Shown here one piece after another: positions 52,465-62,046 of a stretch of 64,000 nucleotides of DNA. How positions within the stretch are numbered: position 1 is the first letter of the stretch; every line of letters starts with the position of its first letter. The translations under genes were made by a program, and so were the position numbers. The notes below the pieces were generated by a model. It did no database searches. It saw nothing but the letters and a program-made list of their open reading frames with translations, and was not told the DNA's origin. Source of the DNA: Antedon bifida (taxonomy: Eukaryota; Echinodermata; Crinoidea; Comatulida; Antedonidae); the NCBI GenBank assembly GCA_963402885.1, contig OY727094.1, forward strand, positions 19,842,501 to 19,906,500, written 5' to 3'.

Positions 52465-55026
52465 TCAAATCAAGCTATTCTTAGCACTTTGGTGTATAAA
52501 TGTTAACAAGTTTTTTGGAAAATCACAAAATGGTCTAAAACGTCTCCAAATGCGATTTGAAGCTATTCTAAGCACTTTGGTGTTTTTATGTTAACAAGTT
52601 TTTTCGAAAATCACAAAATGGTCTAAAATGTCTCCAAATGCGATTTGAAGCTATTCTAAGCACTTTGGTGTTTTTATGTTAACAATTTTTTTTCGAAAAT
52701 CACAAAATGGTCTAAAACGTTTTTAAATACGATATTAAGCTATTTTGTGCACTTTGATGTTTTTGTGTGAAAAATGTTTGTCGAAATGCTTAAATTGGTC
52801 TAAAACGTTTTTAAATACGATATTAAGCTATTTTTGTGCCCTTTGATGTTTTTGTGTGAAAAGTTTTATCGAAATGCTCAAAATGGTCTAAAACTGTTTC
52901 TAATGTGATTTTAAGCACTTTGATGTTTTTGTGTAACCAAGTTTCATCGAAATCCTCAAAATGGTCTAAAACGTCTCCAAATGCGATTTGAAGCTATTCT
53001 AAGCACTTTGGTGTTTTTATGTTAACAAGTTTTTTCGAAAATCACAAAATGCTCTAAAATGTCTCCAAATGCGATTTGAAGCTATTCTAAGCACTTTGGT
53101 GTTTTTATGTTAACAAGTTTTTTCGAAAATCACAAAATGGTCTAAAACGTCTCCAAATGCGAATTGAAGCTATTCTAAGCACTTTGATGTTTTTATGTTA
53201 ACAAGGTTTTTCGAAAATCACAAAATGGTCTAAAACGTTTTTAAATACGATATTAAGCTATTTTGTGCACTTTGATGTTTTTGTGTGAAAAATTTTTGTC
53301 GAAATGCTTAAATTGGTCTAAAACGTTTTTAAATACGATATTAAGCTATTTTTGTGCCCTTTGATGTTTTTGTGTGAAAAGTTTTATCGAAATGCTCAAA
53401 ATGGTCTAAAACTGTTTCTAATGTGATTTTAAGCACTTTGATGTTTTTGTGTAACCAAGTTTCATCGAAATCCTCAAAATGGTCTAAAACGTCTCCAAAT
53501 GCGATTTGAAGCTATTCTAAGCACTTTGGTGTTTTTATGTTAACAAGTTTTTTCGAAAATCACAAAATGCTCTAAAATGTCTCCAAATGCGATTTGAAGC
53601 TATTCTAAGCACTTTGGTGTTTTTATGTTAACAAGTTTTTTCGAAAATCACAAAATGGTCTAAAACGTCTCCAAATGCGAATTGAAGCTATTCTAAGCAC
53701 TTTGATGTTTTTATGTTAACAAGGTTTTTCGAAAATCACAAAATGGTCTAAAACGTTTCCAAATGCGATTTGAAGCTATTCTAAGCACTTTGGTGTTTTT
53801 ATGTTAACAAGTTTTTTCGAAAATCAAAAAATGGTCTAAAACGTTTCCAAATGCGATTTGAAGCTATTCTAAGCACTTTGGTGTTTTTATGTTAACAAGT
53901 TTTTTCGAAAATCACAAAATGGTCTAAAATGTCTCCAAATGCGATTTGAAGCTATTCTGTACACTTTGATGTTTTATGTGAAAAGTTTTGTCGAAATGCT
54001 CAAAATGGTCTAAAACGGTTTCTAATGTGATTTTAAGCACTTTGATGTTTTTGTGTAACCAAGTTTCATCGAAATCCTCAAAATGGTCTAAAACGTCTCC
54101 AAATCCGATTTGAAGCTATTCTAAGCACTTTGGTGTTTTTATGTTAACAATTTTTTTCGAAAATCACAAAATGGTCTAAAACGTTTTTAAATACGATATT
54201 AAGCTATTTTGTGCTCTTTGATGTTTTTGTGTGAAAAATTTTTGTCGAAATGCTTAAATTGGTCTAAAACGTTTTTAAATACGATATTAAGCTATTTTGT
54301 GCCCTTTGATGTTTTTGTGTGAAAAGTTTTATCGAAATGCTCAAAATGGTCTAAAACGGTTTCTAATGTGATTTTAAGCACTTTGATGTTTTTGTGTAAC
54401 CAAGTTTTTTTGAAAATCACAAAATGGTCTAAAACGTCTCCAAATGCGATTTGAAGCTATTCTAAGCACTTTGGTGTTTTTATGTTAACAAGTTTTTTCG
54501 AAAATCACAAAATGGTCTAAAACGTCTCCAAATGCGATTTGAAGCTATTCTAAGCACTTTGGTGTTTTTATGTTAACATGTTTTTTCGAAAATCACAAAA
54601 TGGTCTAAAATGTCTCCAAATGCGATTTGAAGCTATTCTGTACACTTTGATGTTTTGTGTGAAAAGTTTTGTCGAAATGCTCAAAATGGTCTAAAACGGT
54701 TTCTAATGTGATTTTAAGCACTTTGATGTTTTTGTGTAACCAAGTTTCATCGAAATCCTCAAAATGGTCTAAAACGTCTCCAAATGCGATTTGAAGCTAT
54801 TCTAAGCACTTTGGTGTTTTTATGTTAACAAGTTTTTTCGAAAATCACAAAATGGTCTAAAACGTCTCCAAATGCGATTTGAAGCTATTCTAAGCACTTT
54901 GGTGTTTTTATGTTAACAAGTTTTTTCGAAAATCACAAAATGGTCTAAAATGTCTCCAAATGCGATTTTATGTGAAAAGTTTTGTCGAAATGCTCAAAAT
55001 GGTCTAAAACGGTTTCTAATGTGATT
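52465..55026 (+). repeat. Three-copy higher-order repeat, copy 2 (2562 bp)
   Basis: This copy has the same order as copy 1 but is 518 bp longer. All of the excess is an internal tandem duplication (52,711-53,228 and 53,229-53,746). Otherwise the copies differ only by sporadic bases, for example aaaaatgtttgtcg here against aaaaatttttgtcg in copy 1. Confidence 0.9.
52711..53746 (+). repeat. 518-bp perfect-register tandem duplication inside copy 2
   Basis: The string tctaaaacgt starts at 52711, 53229 and 53747, each 518 bp apart. The two intervals carry the same series C, C, B, A, A, A. The breakpoint lies in the box region shared by all classes: the left side is class A (cacaaaatgg) and the right side is class C (gtttttaaatac). 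This is a clear record of one unequal exchange between non-equivalent monomers. Confidence 0.9.
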
Positions 55027-56660
55027 TCAAATCAAGCTATTCTTAGCACTTTGGTGTATAAATGTTAACAAGTTTTTTGGAAAATCACAAAATGGTCTAA
55101 AACGTCTCCAAATGCGATTTGAAGCTATTCTAAGCACTTTGGTGTTTTTATGTTAACAAGTTTTTTCGAAAATCACAAAATGGTCTAAAATGTCTCCAAA
55201 TGCGATTTGAAGCTATTCTAAGCACTTTGGTGTTTTTATGTTAACAATTTTTTTTCGAAAATCACAAAATGGTCTAAAACGTTTTTAAATACGATATTAA
55301 GCTATTTTGTGCACTTTGATGTTTTTGTGTGAAAAATGTTTGTCGAAATGCTTAAATTGGTCTAAAACGTTTTTAAATACGATATTAAGCTATTTTTGTG
55401 CCCTTTGATGTTTTTGTGTGAAAAGTTTTATCGAAATGCTCAAAATGGTCTAAAACTGTTTCTAATGTGATTTTAAGCACTTTGATGTTTTTGTGTAACC
55501 AAGTTTCATCGAAATCCTCAAAATGGTCTAAAACGTCTCCAAATGCGATTTGAAGCTATTCTAAGCACTTTGGTGTTTTTATGTTAACAAGTTTTTTCGA
55601 AAATCACAAAATGCTCTAAAATGTCTCCAAATGCGATTTGAAGCTATTCTAAGCACTTTGGTGTTTTTATGTTAACAAGTTTTTTCGAAAATCACAAAAT
55701 GGTCTAAAACGTCTCCAAATGCGAATTGAAGCTATTCTAAGCACTTTGATGTTTTTATGTTAACAAGGTTTTTCGAAAATCACAAAATGGTCTAAAACGT
55801 TTCCAAATGCGATTTGAAGCTATTCTAAGCACTTTGGTGTTTTTATGTTAACAAGTTTTTTCGAAAATCAAAAAATGGTCTAAAACGTTTCCAAATGCGA
55901 TTTGAAGCTATTCTAAGCACTTTGGTGTTTTTATGTTAACAAGTTTTTTCGAAAATCACAAAATGGTCTAAAATGTCTCCAAATGCGATTTGAAGCTATT
56001 CTGTACACTTTGATGTTTTATGTGAAAAGTTTTGTCGAAATGCTCAAAATGGTCTAAAACGGTTTCTAATGTGATTTTAAGCACTTTGATGTTTTTGTGT
56101 AACCAAGTTTCATCGAAATCCTCAAAATGGTCTAAAACGTCTCCAAATCCGATTTGAAGCTATTCTAAGCACTTTGGTGTTTTTATGTTAACAATTTTTT
56201 TCGAAAATCACAAAATGGTCTAAAACGTTTTTAAATACGATATTAAGCTATTTTGTGCTCTTTGATGTTTTTGTGTGAAAAATTTTTGTCGAAATGCTTA
56301 AATTGGTCTAAAACGTTTTTAAATACGATATTAAGCTATTTTGTGCCCTTTGATGTTTTTGTGTGAAAAGTTTTATCGAAATGCTCAAAATGGTCTAAAA
56401 CGGTTTCTAATGTGATTTTAAGCACTTTGATGTTTTTGTGTAACCAAGTTTTTTTGAAAATCACAAAATGGTCTAAAACGTCTCCAAATGCGATTTGAAG
56501 CTATTCTAAGCACTTTGGTGTTTTTATGTTAACAAGTTTTTTCGAAAATCACAAAATGGTCTAAAACGTCTCCAAATGCGATTTGAAGCTATTCTAAGCA
56601 CTTTGGTGTTTTTATGTTAACATGTTTTTTCGAAAATCACAAAATGGTCTCAAATGTCTC
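55027..56660 (+). repeat. Three-copy higher-order repeat, copy 3 (partial)
   Basis: This copy follows copies 1 and 2 from the tcaaatcaag junction at 55027, without the 518-bp insertion. Near 56,650 it leaves that pattern. From there the order agrees with 25,480 onward, which is part of the block shared with the array edge. Confidence 0.87.
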
Positions 56661-59600
56661 CAAATGCGAATTGAAGCTATTCTAAGCACTTTGGTGTTTT
56701 TATGTTAACAAGTTTTTTCGAAAATCACAAAATGGTCTAAAACGTTTTTAAATACGATATTAAGCTATTTTGTGTCCTTTTATGTTTTTGTGTGAAAAGT
56801 TTAATCGAAATGCTCAAAATGGTCTAAAACGGTTTCTAATGTGAATTTAAGCACTTTGATGTTTTTGTGTAACCAAGTTTTTTTGAAAATCACAAAATGG
56901 TCTAAAACGTCTCCAAATGCGATTTGAAGCTATTCTGTACACTTTGATATTTTTATGTTAAAAAGTTTTTTCGAAATTCACAAAATGGTCTAAAACGTCT
57001 CCAAATGCGATTTGAAGCTATTCTTAGCACTTTGGTGTATAAATGTTAACAAGTTTTTTGGAAAATCACAAAATGGTCTAAAACGTCTCCAAATGCGATT
57101 TGAAGCTATTCTAAGCACTTTGGTGTTTTTATGTTAACAAGTTTTTTCGAAAATCACAAAATATTCTAAAATGTCTCCAAATGCGATTTGAAGCTATTCT
57201 GTACACTTTGATGTTTTGTGTGAAAAGTTTTGTCGAAATGCTCAAAATGGTCTAAAACGGTTTCTAATGTGATTTTAAGCACTTTGATGTTTTTGTGTAA
57301 CCAAGTTTCATCGAAATCCTCAAAATGGTCTAAAACGTCTCCAAATGCGATTTGAAGCTATTCTAAGCACTTTGGTGTTTTTATGTTAACAAGTTTTTTC
57401 GAAAATCACAAAATGCTCTAAAATGTCTCCAAATGCGATTTGAAGCTATTCTAAGCACTTTGGTGTTTTTATGTTAACAAGTTTTTTCGAAAATCCCAAA
57501 ATGGTCTAAAACGTCTCCAAATGCGATTTGAAGCTATTTTAAGCACTTTGGTGTTTTTATGTTAACAAGTTTTTTCGAAAATCACAAAATGGTCTAAAAC
57601 GTCTCCAAATGCGATTTGAAGCTATTCTAAGCACTTTGGTGTTTTTATGTTAACAAGTTTTTTCGAAAATCACAAAATGGTCTAAAACGTCTCCAAATGC
57701 GATTTGAAGCTATTCTAAGCACTTTGGTGTTTTTATGTTAACAAGTTTTTTCGAAAATCACAAAATGGTCTAAAACGTCTCCAAATGCGATTTGAAGCTA
57801 TTCTAAGCACTTTGGTGTTTTTATGTTAACAAGGTTTTTCGAAAATCACAAAATGGTCTAAAATGTCTAAAAATGCGATTTGAAGCTATTCTAAGCACTT
57901 TGGTGTTTTTATGTTAACAAGTTTTTTCAAAAATCACAAAATGGTATAAAACGTCTCCAAATGCGATTTGAAGCTATTCTAAGCACTTTGGTGTTTTTAT
58001 GTTAACATATTTTTTCGAAAATCACAAAATGGTCTAAAATGTCTCCAAATGCGATTTGAAGCTATTCTGTACACTTTGATGTTTTGTGTGAAAAATTTTT
58101 GTCGAAATGCTCAAAATGGTCTAAAACGTTTTTAAATACGATATTAAGCTATTTTGTGCCCTTTGATGTTTTTGTGTGAAAAGTTTTATCGAAATGCTCA
58201 AAATGGTCTAAAACGGTTTCTAATGTGATTTTAAGCAATTTGATATTTTTGTGTAACCAAGTTTTTTTGAAAATCACAAAATGGTCTAAAATGTCTCCAA
58301 ATGCGATTTGAAGCTATTCTAAGCACTTTGGTGTTTTTATGTTAACAAATTTTTTCGAAAATCACAAAATGGTCTAAAACGTCTCCAAATGCGATTTGAA
58401 GCTATTCTGTACACTTTGATGTTTTTATGTTAACAAGTTTTTTCTAAAATCACAAAATGGTCTAAAACGTCTCCAAATGCGATTTGAAGCTATTCTAAGC
58501 ACTTTGGTGTTTTTATGTTAACAAGTTTTTTCGAAAATCACAAAATGGTCTAAAACGTCTCCAAATGCGATTTGAATCTATTCTAAGCACTTTGGTGTTT
58601 TTATGTTAACAAGTTTTTTCGAAAATCACAAAATGGTCTAAAATGTCTCCAAATGCGATTTGAAGCTATTCTGTACACTTTGATGTTTTGTGTGAAAATT
58701 TTTTGTCGAAATGCTCAAAAGGGTCTAAAACGTTTTTAAATACGATATTAAGCTATTTTGTGCTCTTTGATGTTTTTGAGTGAAAATTTTTTGTCGAAAT
58801 GCTTAAATTGGTCTAAAACGTTTTTAAATACGATATTAAGCTATTTTGTGCCCTTTGATGTTTTTGTGTGAAAAGTTTTATCGAAATGCTCAAAATGGTC
58901 TAAAACGGTTTCTAATGTGATTTTAAGCACTTTGATGTTTTTGTGTAATCAAGTTTTTTTGAAAATAACAAAATGGTCTAAAACGTCTCCAAATGCGATT
59001 TGAAGCTATTCTAAGCACTTTGGTGTTTTTATGTTAACAAGTTATTTCGAAAATCACAAAATGGTCTAAAATGTCTCCAAATGCGATTTGAAGCTATTCT
59101 AAGCACTTTGTTGTTTTTATGTTAACAAGTTTTTTCGAAAATCACAAAATGGTCTAAAACGTCTCCAAATGCGATTTGAAGCTATTCTAAGCACTTTGGT
59201 GTTTTTATGTTAACAAGTTTTTTAGAAAATCACAAAATGGTCTAAAACGTTTTTAAATACGATATTAAGCTATTTTGTGCTCTTTGATGTTTTTGTGTAA
59301 AAATTTTTTATCGAAATGCTCAAAATGGTCTAAAACGTTTTTAAATACGATATTAAGCTATTTTGTGTCCTTTTATGTTTTTGTGTGAAAAGTTTAATCG
59401 AAATGCTCAAAATGGTCTAAAACGGTTTCTAATGTGAATTTAAGCACTTTGATGTTTTTGTGTAACCAAGTTTTTTTGAAAATCACAAAATGGTCTAAAA
59501 CGTCTCCAAATGCGATTTGAAGCTATTCTGTACACTTTGATATTTTTATGTTAAAAAGTTTTTTCGAAATTCACAAAATGGTCTAAAACGTCTCCAAATG

Positions 59601-60696
59601 CGATTTGAAGCTATTCTTAGCACTTTGGTGTATAAATGTTAACAAGTTTTTTGGAAAATCACAAAATGGTCTAAAACGTCTCCAAATGCGATTTGAAGCT
59701 ATTCTTAGCACTTTGGTGTTTTTATGTTAACAAGTTTTTCGAAAATCACAAAATGGTCTAAAACGTCTCCAAATGCGATTTGAAGCTATTCTAAGCACTT
59801 TGATGTTTTTATGGTAACAAGGTTTTTCGAAAATCACAAAATGGTCTAAAACGTCTCCAAATGCGATTTGAAGCTATTCTAAGCACTTTGGTGTTTTTAT
59901 GTTAACAAGTTTTTTCGAAAATCACAAAATGGTCTAAAATGTCTCCAAATGCGATTTGAAGCTATTCTGTACACTTTGATGTTTTGTGTGAAAAATTTTT
60001 GTCGAAATGCTCAAAATGGTCTAAAACGTTTTTAAATACGATATTAAGCTATTTTGTGCCCTTTGATGTTTTTGTGTGAAATGTTTTATCGAAATGCTCA
60101 AAATGGTCTAAAACGGTTTCTAATGTGATTTTAAGCATTTTGATATTTTTGTGTAACCAAGTTTTTTTGAAAATCACAAAATGGTCTAAAACGTCTCCAA
60201 ATGCGATTTAAAGCTATTCTAAGCACTTTGGTGTTTTTATGTTAACAAATTTTGACGAAAATCACAAAATGGTCTAAAACGTCTCCAAATGCGATTTGAA
60301 GCTATTCTGTACACTTTGATGTTTTTATGTTAACAAGTTTTTTCGAAAATCACAAAATGGTCTAAAACGTCTCCAAACGCGATTTGAAGCTATTCTAAGC
60401 ACTTTGGTGTTTTTATGTTAACAAGTTTTTTCGAAAATCACAAAATGGTCTAAAATGTCTCCAAATGCGATTTGAAGCTATTCTGTACACTTTGATGTTT
60501 TGTGTGAAAAGTTTTGTCGAAATGCTCAAAATGGTCTAAAACGGTTTCTAATGTGATTTTAAGCACTTTGATGTTTTTGTGTAACCAAGTTTCATCGAAA
60601 TCCTCAAAATGGTCTAAAACGTCTCCAAATGCGATTTGAAGCTATTCTAAGCACTTTGGTGTTTTTATGTTAACAAGTTTTTTCGAAAATCACAAA
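56034..60696 (+). repeat. Array-edge block, near copy of 24,861-29,788
   Basis: The last 4.66 kb of the array reproduces the order of rare variants at 24,861-29,788 (markers at 56143, 57154 and 58719). The final monomer is consensus-like until it breaks off inside the cacaaaatgg motif: the array reads cacaaa and then the foreign ggctggtattc. There is no gradual decay of monomers towards the edge. Confidence 0.87.
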
Positions 60697-60726
60697 GGCT
60701 GGTATTCATGAAAGGGGACTAACTTT

Positions 60727-60887
60727 AGTCCTGGACTATCTCTGGATTTAGTCCTGGACTATTTTGAAATGGTATTCATGAAAGCGGACTATCTTTAGTC
60801 CTGGACTAAACCTGGACTAAACCTGGACTAAAACCGGCAAAAGATAGTCCACCCAAGGGGTAGGTTTAAGAAAGTTAGTCCTGGACT
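60727..60887. repeat. Four copies of the dyad AGTCCTGGACT
   Basis: AGTCC and GGACT flank a central T, so the 11-mer is a perfect inverted repeat around one base. Copies lie at 60,727-60,737, 60,750-60,760, 60,797-60,807 and 60,877-60,887. The third copy is followed by three aaacctggacta-type half repeats. Such clusters are typical of subterminal transposase-binding repeats, but could also bind a host factor. Confidence 0.85.
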
Positions 60888-60890
60888 ATC
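60843..60890. repeat. Short inverted repeat GATAGTCC / GGACTATC
   Basis: GATAGTCC at 60,843-60,850 is the exact reverse complement of GGACTATC at 60,883-60,890, separated by 32 bases. It could form a small stem or be a paired binding site within the presumed transposon end. There is no T-run, so it is not a terminator. Confidence 0.6.
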
Positions 60891-60923
60891 TCAAGAATAG
60901 CTCGAAAAAAATGGCGGCCTGAG
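60891..60923 (+). other. Candidate 5' exon end with splice donor at 60,924
   Basis: The sequence ctgag is followed by gtaaggta, a strong match to the eukaryotic 5' splice site. The ten-base string AGGTAAGGTA occurs here and again at the two exon-like segments downstream (donors at 61,802 and 62,047). The start of the exon is not visible and the left limit given is arbitrary. The only ATG closes after three codons, so the exon would be untranslated. Confidence 0.25.
60908..60918 (+). promoter_or_regulatory. YY1-like motif AAAATGGCGGC
   Basis: The 11-mer fits the known animal YY1 consensus (AANATGGCGGC). In animal genes such sites commonly sit at the transcription start or first codon. Here the ATG at 60,911 would read Met-Ala-Ala-stop, so it cannot open a long protein. 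A strong-looking 5' splice site (GAG then GTAAGG) lies at 60,923/60,924. The motif may instead belong to the adjacent repeat element. Confidence 0.4.
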
Positions 60924-61298
60924 GTAAGGTAGGTTACAAGTGTGACAACTTTAAAACCATATTTAAGAAACAAAATATTATTAATCATTTTTATTTGTAT
61001 CAAATTAGTAAATATAACGTATATTTAATATAATAAAGTACTTTAGAAAGTAAAAAAATTATATTTAGTAAGTTAATTTAGTGTGTTTAATCTAGGCCCA
61101 AAAGCTAGGCCCACAGTTTCAATTCTGACAGCGCTTGCCTAGGGCGATATTGCCTAGCAACCACCCTATACTGCTAGTGTTAAAATGATTTGTTCTTCAT
61201 TAAGCGCACATTTAACTTATTTTAAAGATGTAAATCACTTTATATATCTTAATTTGTAATATATTTTACATTGTTATAATTTTTGTTAAAAATGATGA
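60924..61298. other. AT-rich intergenic or intronic stretch, no gene seen
   Basis: I see no open frame or RNA gene here. The stretch from 60,950 to 61,080 is very AT-rich. The only notable parts are a short aggccca/aggccc pair (about 61,093-61,112) and the X-box-like motif near 61,149. Confidence 0.7.
61149..61161. promoter_or_regulatory. RFX X-box-like motif ATTGCCTAGCAAC
   Basis: The known animal X-box is two half sites, GTNRCC and RGYAAC, separated by 0-3 bases. Here ATTGCC (one mismatch) and AGCAAC (full match) are separated by one T. X-boxes mark promoters of cilia genes and others. Only one copy is present and no gene is confirmed nearby; the CTAG-rich background makes chance TAGC strings common. 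Confidence 0.35.
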
Positions 61299-61560
61299 TA
61301 GATGGATATAGCCTAGCTAGCTAGCTAGGCCGCAGTCTAGTAGTATTTTCTTTTTTAGTAAGCCTAGCTAGCTAGTACCTAGTAGTAGCCTAGGCCTACT
61401 ACTAATTAACTAGGCCTCTCTAGACTCTGCCATTGGCTAAGTCGATGGGCATTGCAAGGCCCTACATCAGGTAGTCCGTAAACAGTAGTCTAGCCTATTG
61501 TAGGCATACCTTGTATTACTTAGTATGCCTTGTCTAGGCCTAGACTGGAATGCAGTGTTA
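61299..61560. repeat. CTAG/TAGGCC-rich low-complexity patch
   Basis: The patch is dense in ctag, taggcc and ggccta strings (for example 61,309-61,430 and 61,490-61,550), in contrast with the AT-rich sequence on either side. No coding frame is visible. It resembles the 63,290-63,930 region in motif content. Confidence 0.75.
61311..61330. repeat. Perfect 20-bp palindrome of CTAG units
   Basis: GCCTAGCTAG followed by its exact reverse complement CTAGCTAGGC forms an uninterrupted 20-bp palindrome with no spacer. It is the longest perfect palindrome I noticed in the flank and lies in a CTAG-rich patch. Confidence 0.95.
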
Positions 61561-61724
61561 GGTATTTTCAATATATTGGATCAATTTACATAGGACGTCC
61601 TGTTGAAGTAATTTTAATTTGGCATAATAAATGCAATTGGCCTAGGCTAATAGTTAGTAGTAAATATTAGATACTGTATATATTTTAATATCATTTATTT
61701 ATTGTTCTATTAGTATTGGTTTAG

Positions 61725-61801
61725 ACAGCTGAACAAATGTTTGGTGAATATTATATGCCTCCACTACCGTCCTAGTTACATGGAATGCTGCTGTTGGTCA
61801 G
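61725..61801 (+). other. Candidate exon, copy 1 (77 bp)
   Basis: A T-rich stretch ending in ggtttag (61,724) is followed by 77 bases and then cag/gtaaggta at 61,801/61,802. The pattern acceptor-exon-donor is conserved in the second copy. No long open frame runs through it, so a non-coding RNA or an untranslated exon is the more natural reading. It is a motif-based prediction only. Confidence 0.3.
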
Positions 61802-61959
61802 GTAAGGTATTAATAAGATAAAAATAAAACAATTTATATACAACCTGTTGAATTAATTTTAATTTGGCATAATAAATGTAAATAGGCCTAGGCTATTAAT
61901 AGTTTCAATATTTTTTTAGATAATATAGTTTAATTTCATTTATTTTTCTATTGGTTTAG

Positions 61960-62046
61960 ACTGCTGAACACATATATCTGGTCAATATTACATGCCTCCT
62001 CCACTGCCGTCCTAGTTAGGCTACATGGAATGATGCTGTTGGTCAG
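61960..62046 (+). other. Candidate exon, copy 2 (87 bp)
   Basis: This is the paralogue of the 61,725-61,801 segment. It has an acceptor-like tatttttctattggtttag ending at 61,959 and a donor cag/gtaaggta at 62,046/62,047. It is 10 bases longer than copy 1 because of small insertions (ctccact and aggct areas). The length change is not a multiple of three, which argues against a conserved reading frame. Confidence 0.3.

Larger units (their letters stand above)
1..60696 (+). repeat. 88-bp satellite DNA array, head-to-tail, about 690 monomers
   Basis: The same unit recurs without interruption from the first base to 60,696. Successive copies of the phrase cgatttgaag start at 121, 209 and 297, which gives an 88-bp period. 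Every monomer I read is in the same orientation and no unrelated insertion interrupts the array. The consensus is about 32% GC with three CpGs per unit. Three classes (A, B, C) differ by scattered substitutions and short indels, and many longer blocks are duplicated nearly exactly. Because 88 is not a multiple of three the reading frame shifts at each A monomer, and stops are frequent, so the array is not coding. It continues beyond the left edge, so the true length is unknown. A pericentromeric, centromeric or other heterochromatic location is possible but is not shown by the sequence. Confidence 0.98.
60697..60907 (+). mobile_element. Possible MITE-like DNA transposon end at the satellite boundary
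   Basis: The sequence starts with ggctggtattcatgaaa directly at the end of the satellite. The segment ggtattcatgaaag with the following ggacta is repeated 70 bp later (60,701 and 60,771). Four copies of AGTCCTGGACT and several cctggacta runs follow. From memory, short non-autonomous DNA elements in animals often carry ends of this sort, with tattcat and AGTCC repeats; I cannot name a family. No inverted copy of the end is visible downstream, so this would be a fragment or single end. It could also be an unrelated local repeat. Confidence 0.4.

Noticed and set aside
1-60696. CRISPR array
   Set aside because: The repeats are contiguous 88-bp units with no unique spacers, and the surroundings are eukaryotic.
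1-60696. CENP-B box and telomere repeats
   Set aside because: No monomer class contains a match to the CENP-B core (TTCG...A..CGGG), and there are no TTAGGG-type runs. A centromeric role therefore has no direct sequence support.
1-60696. Retroelement or transposon bodies within the array
   Set aside because: I read the array throughout and saw only satellite variants. The odd junctions (471, 15,190, 36,958, 50,421) are deletions or fusions between monomers, not insertions.
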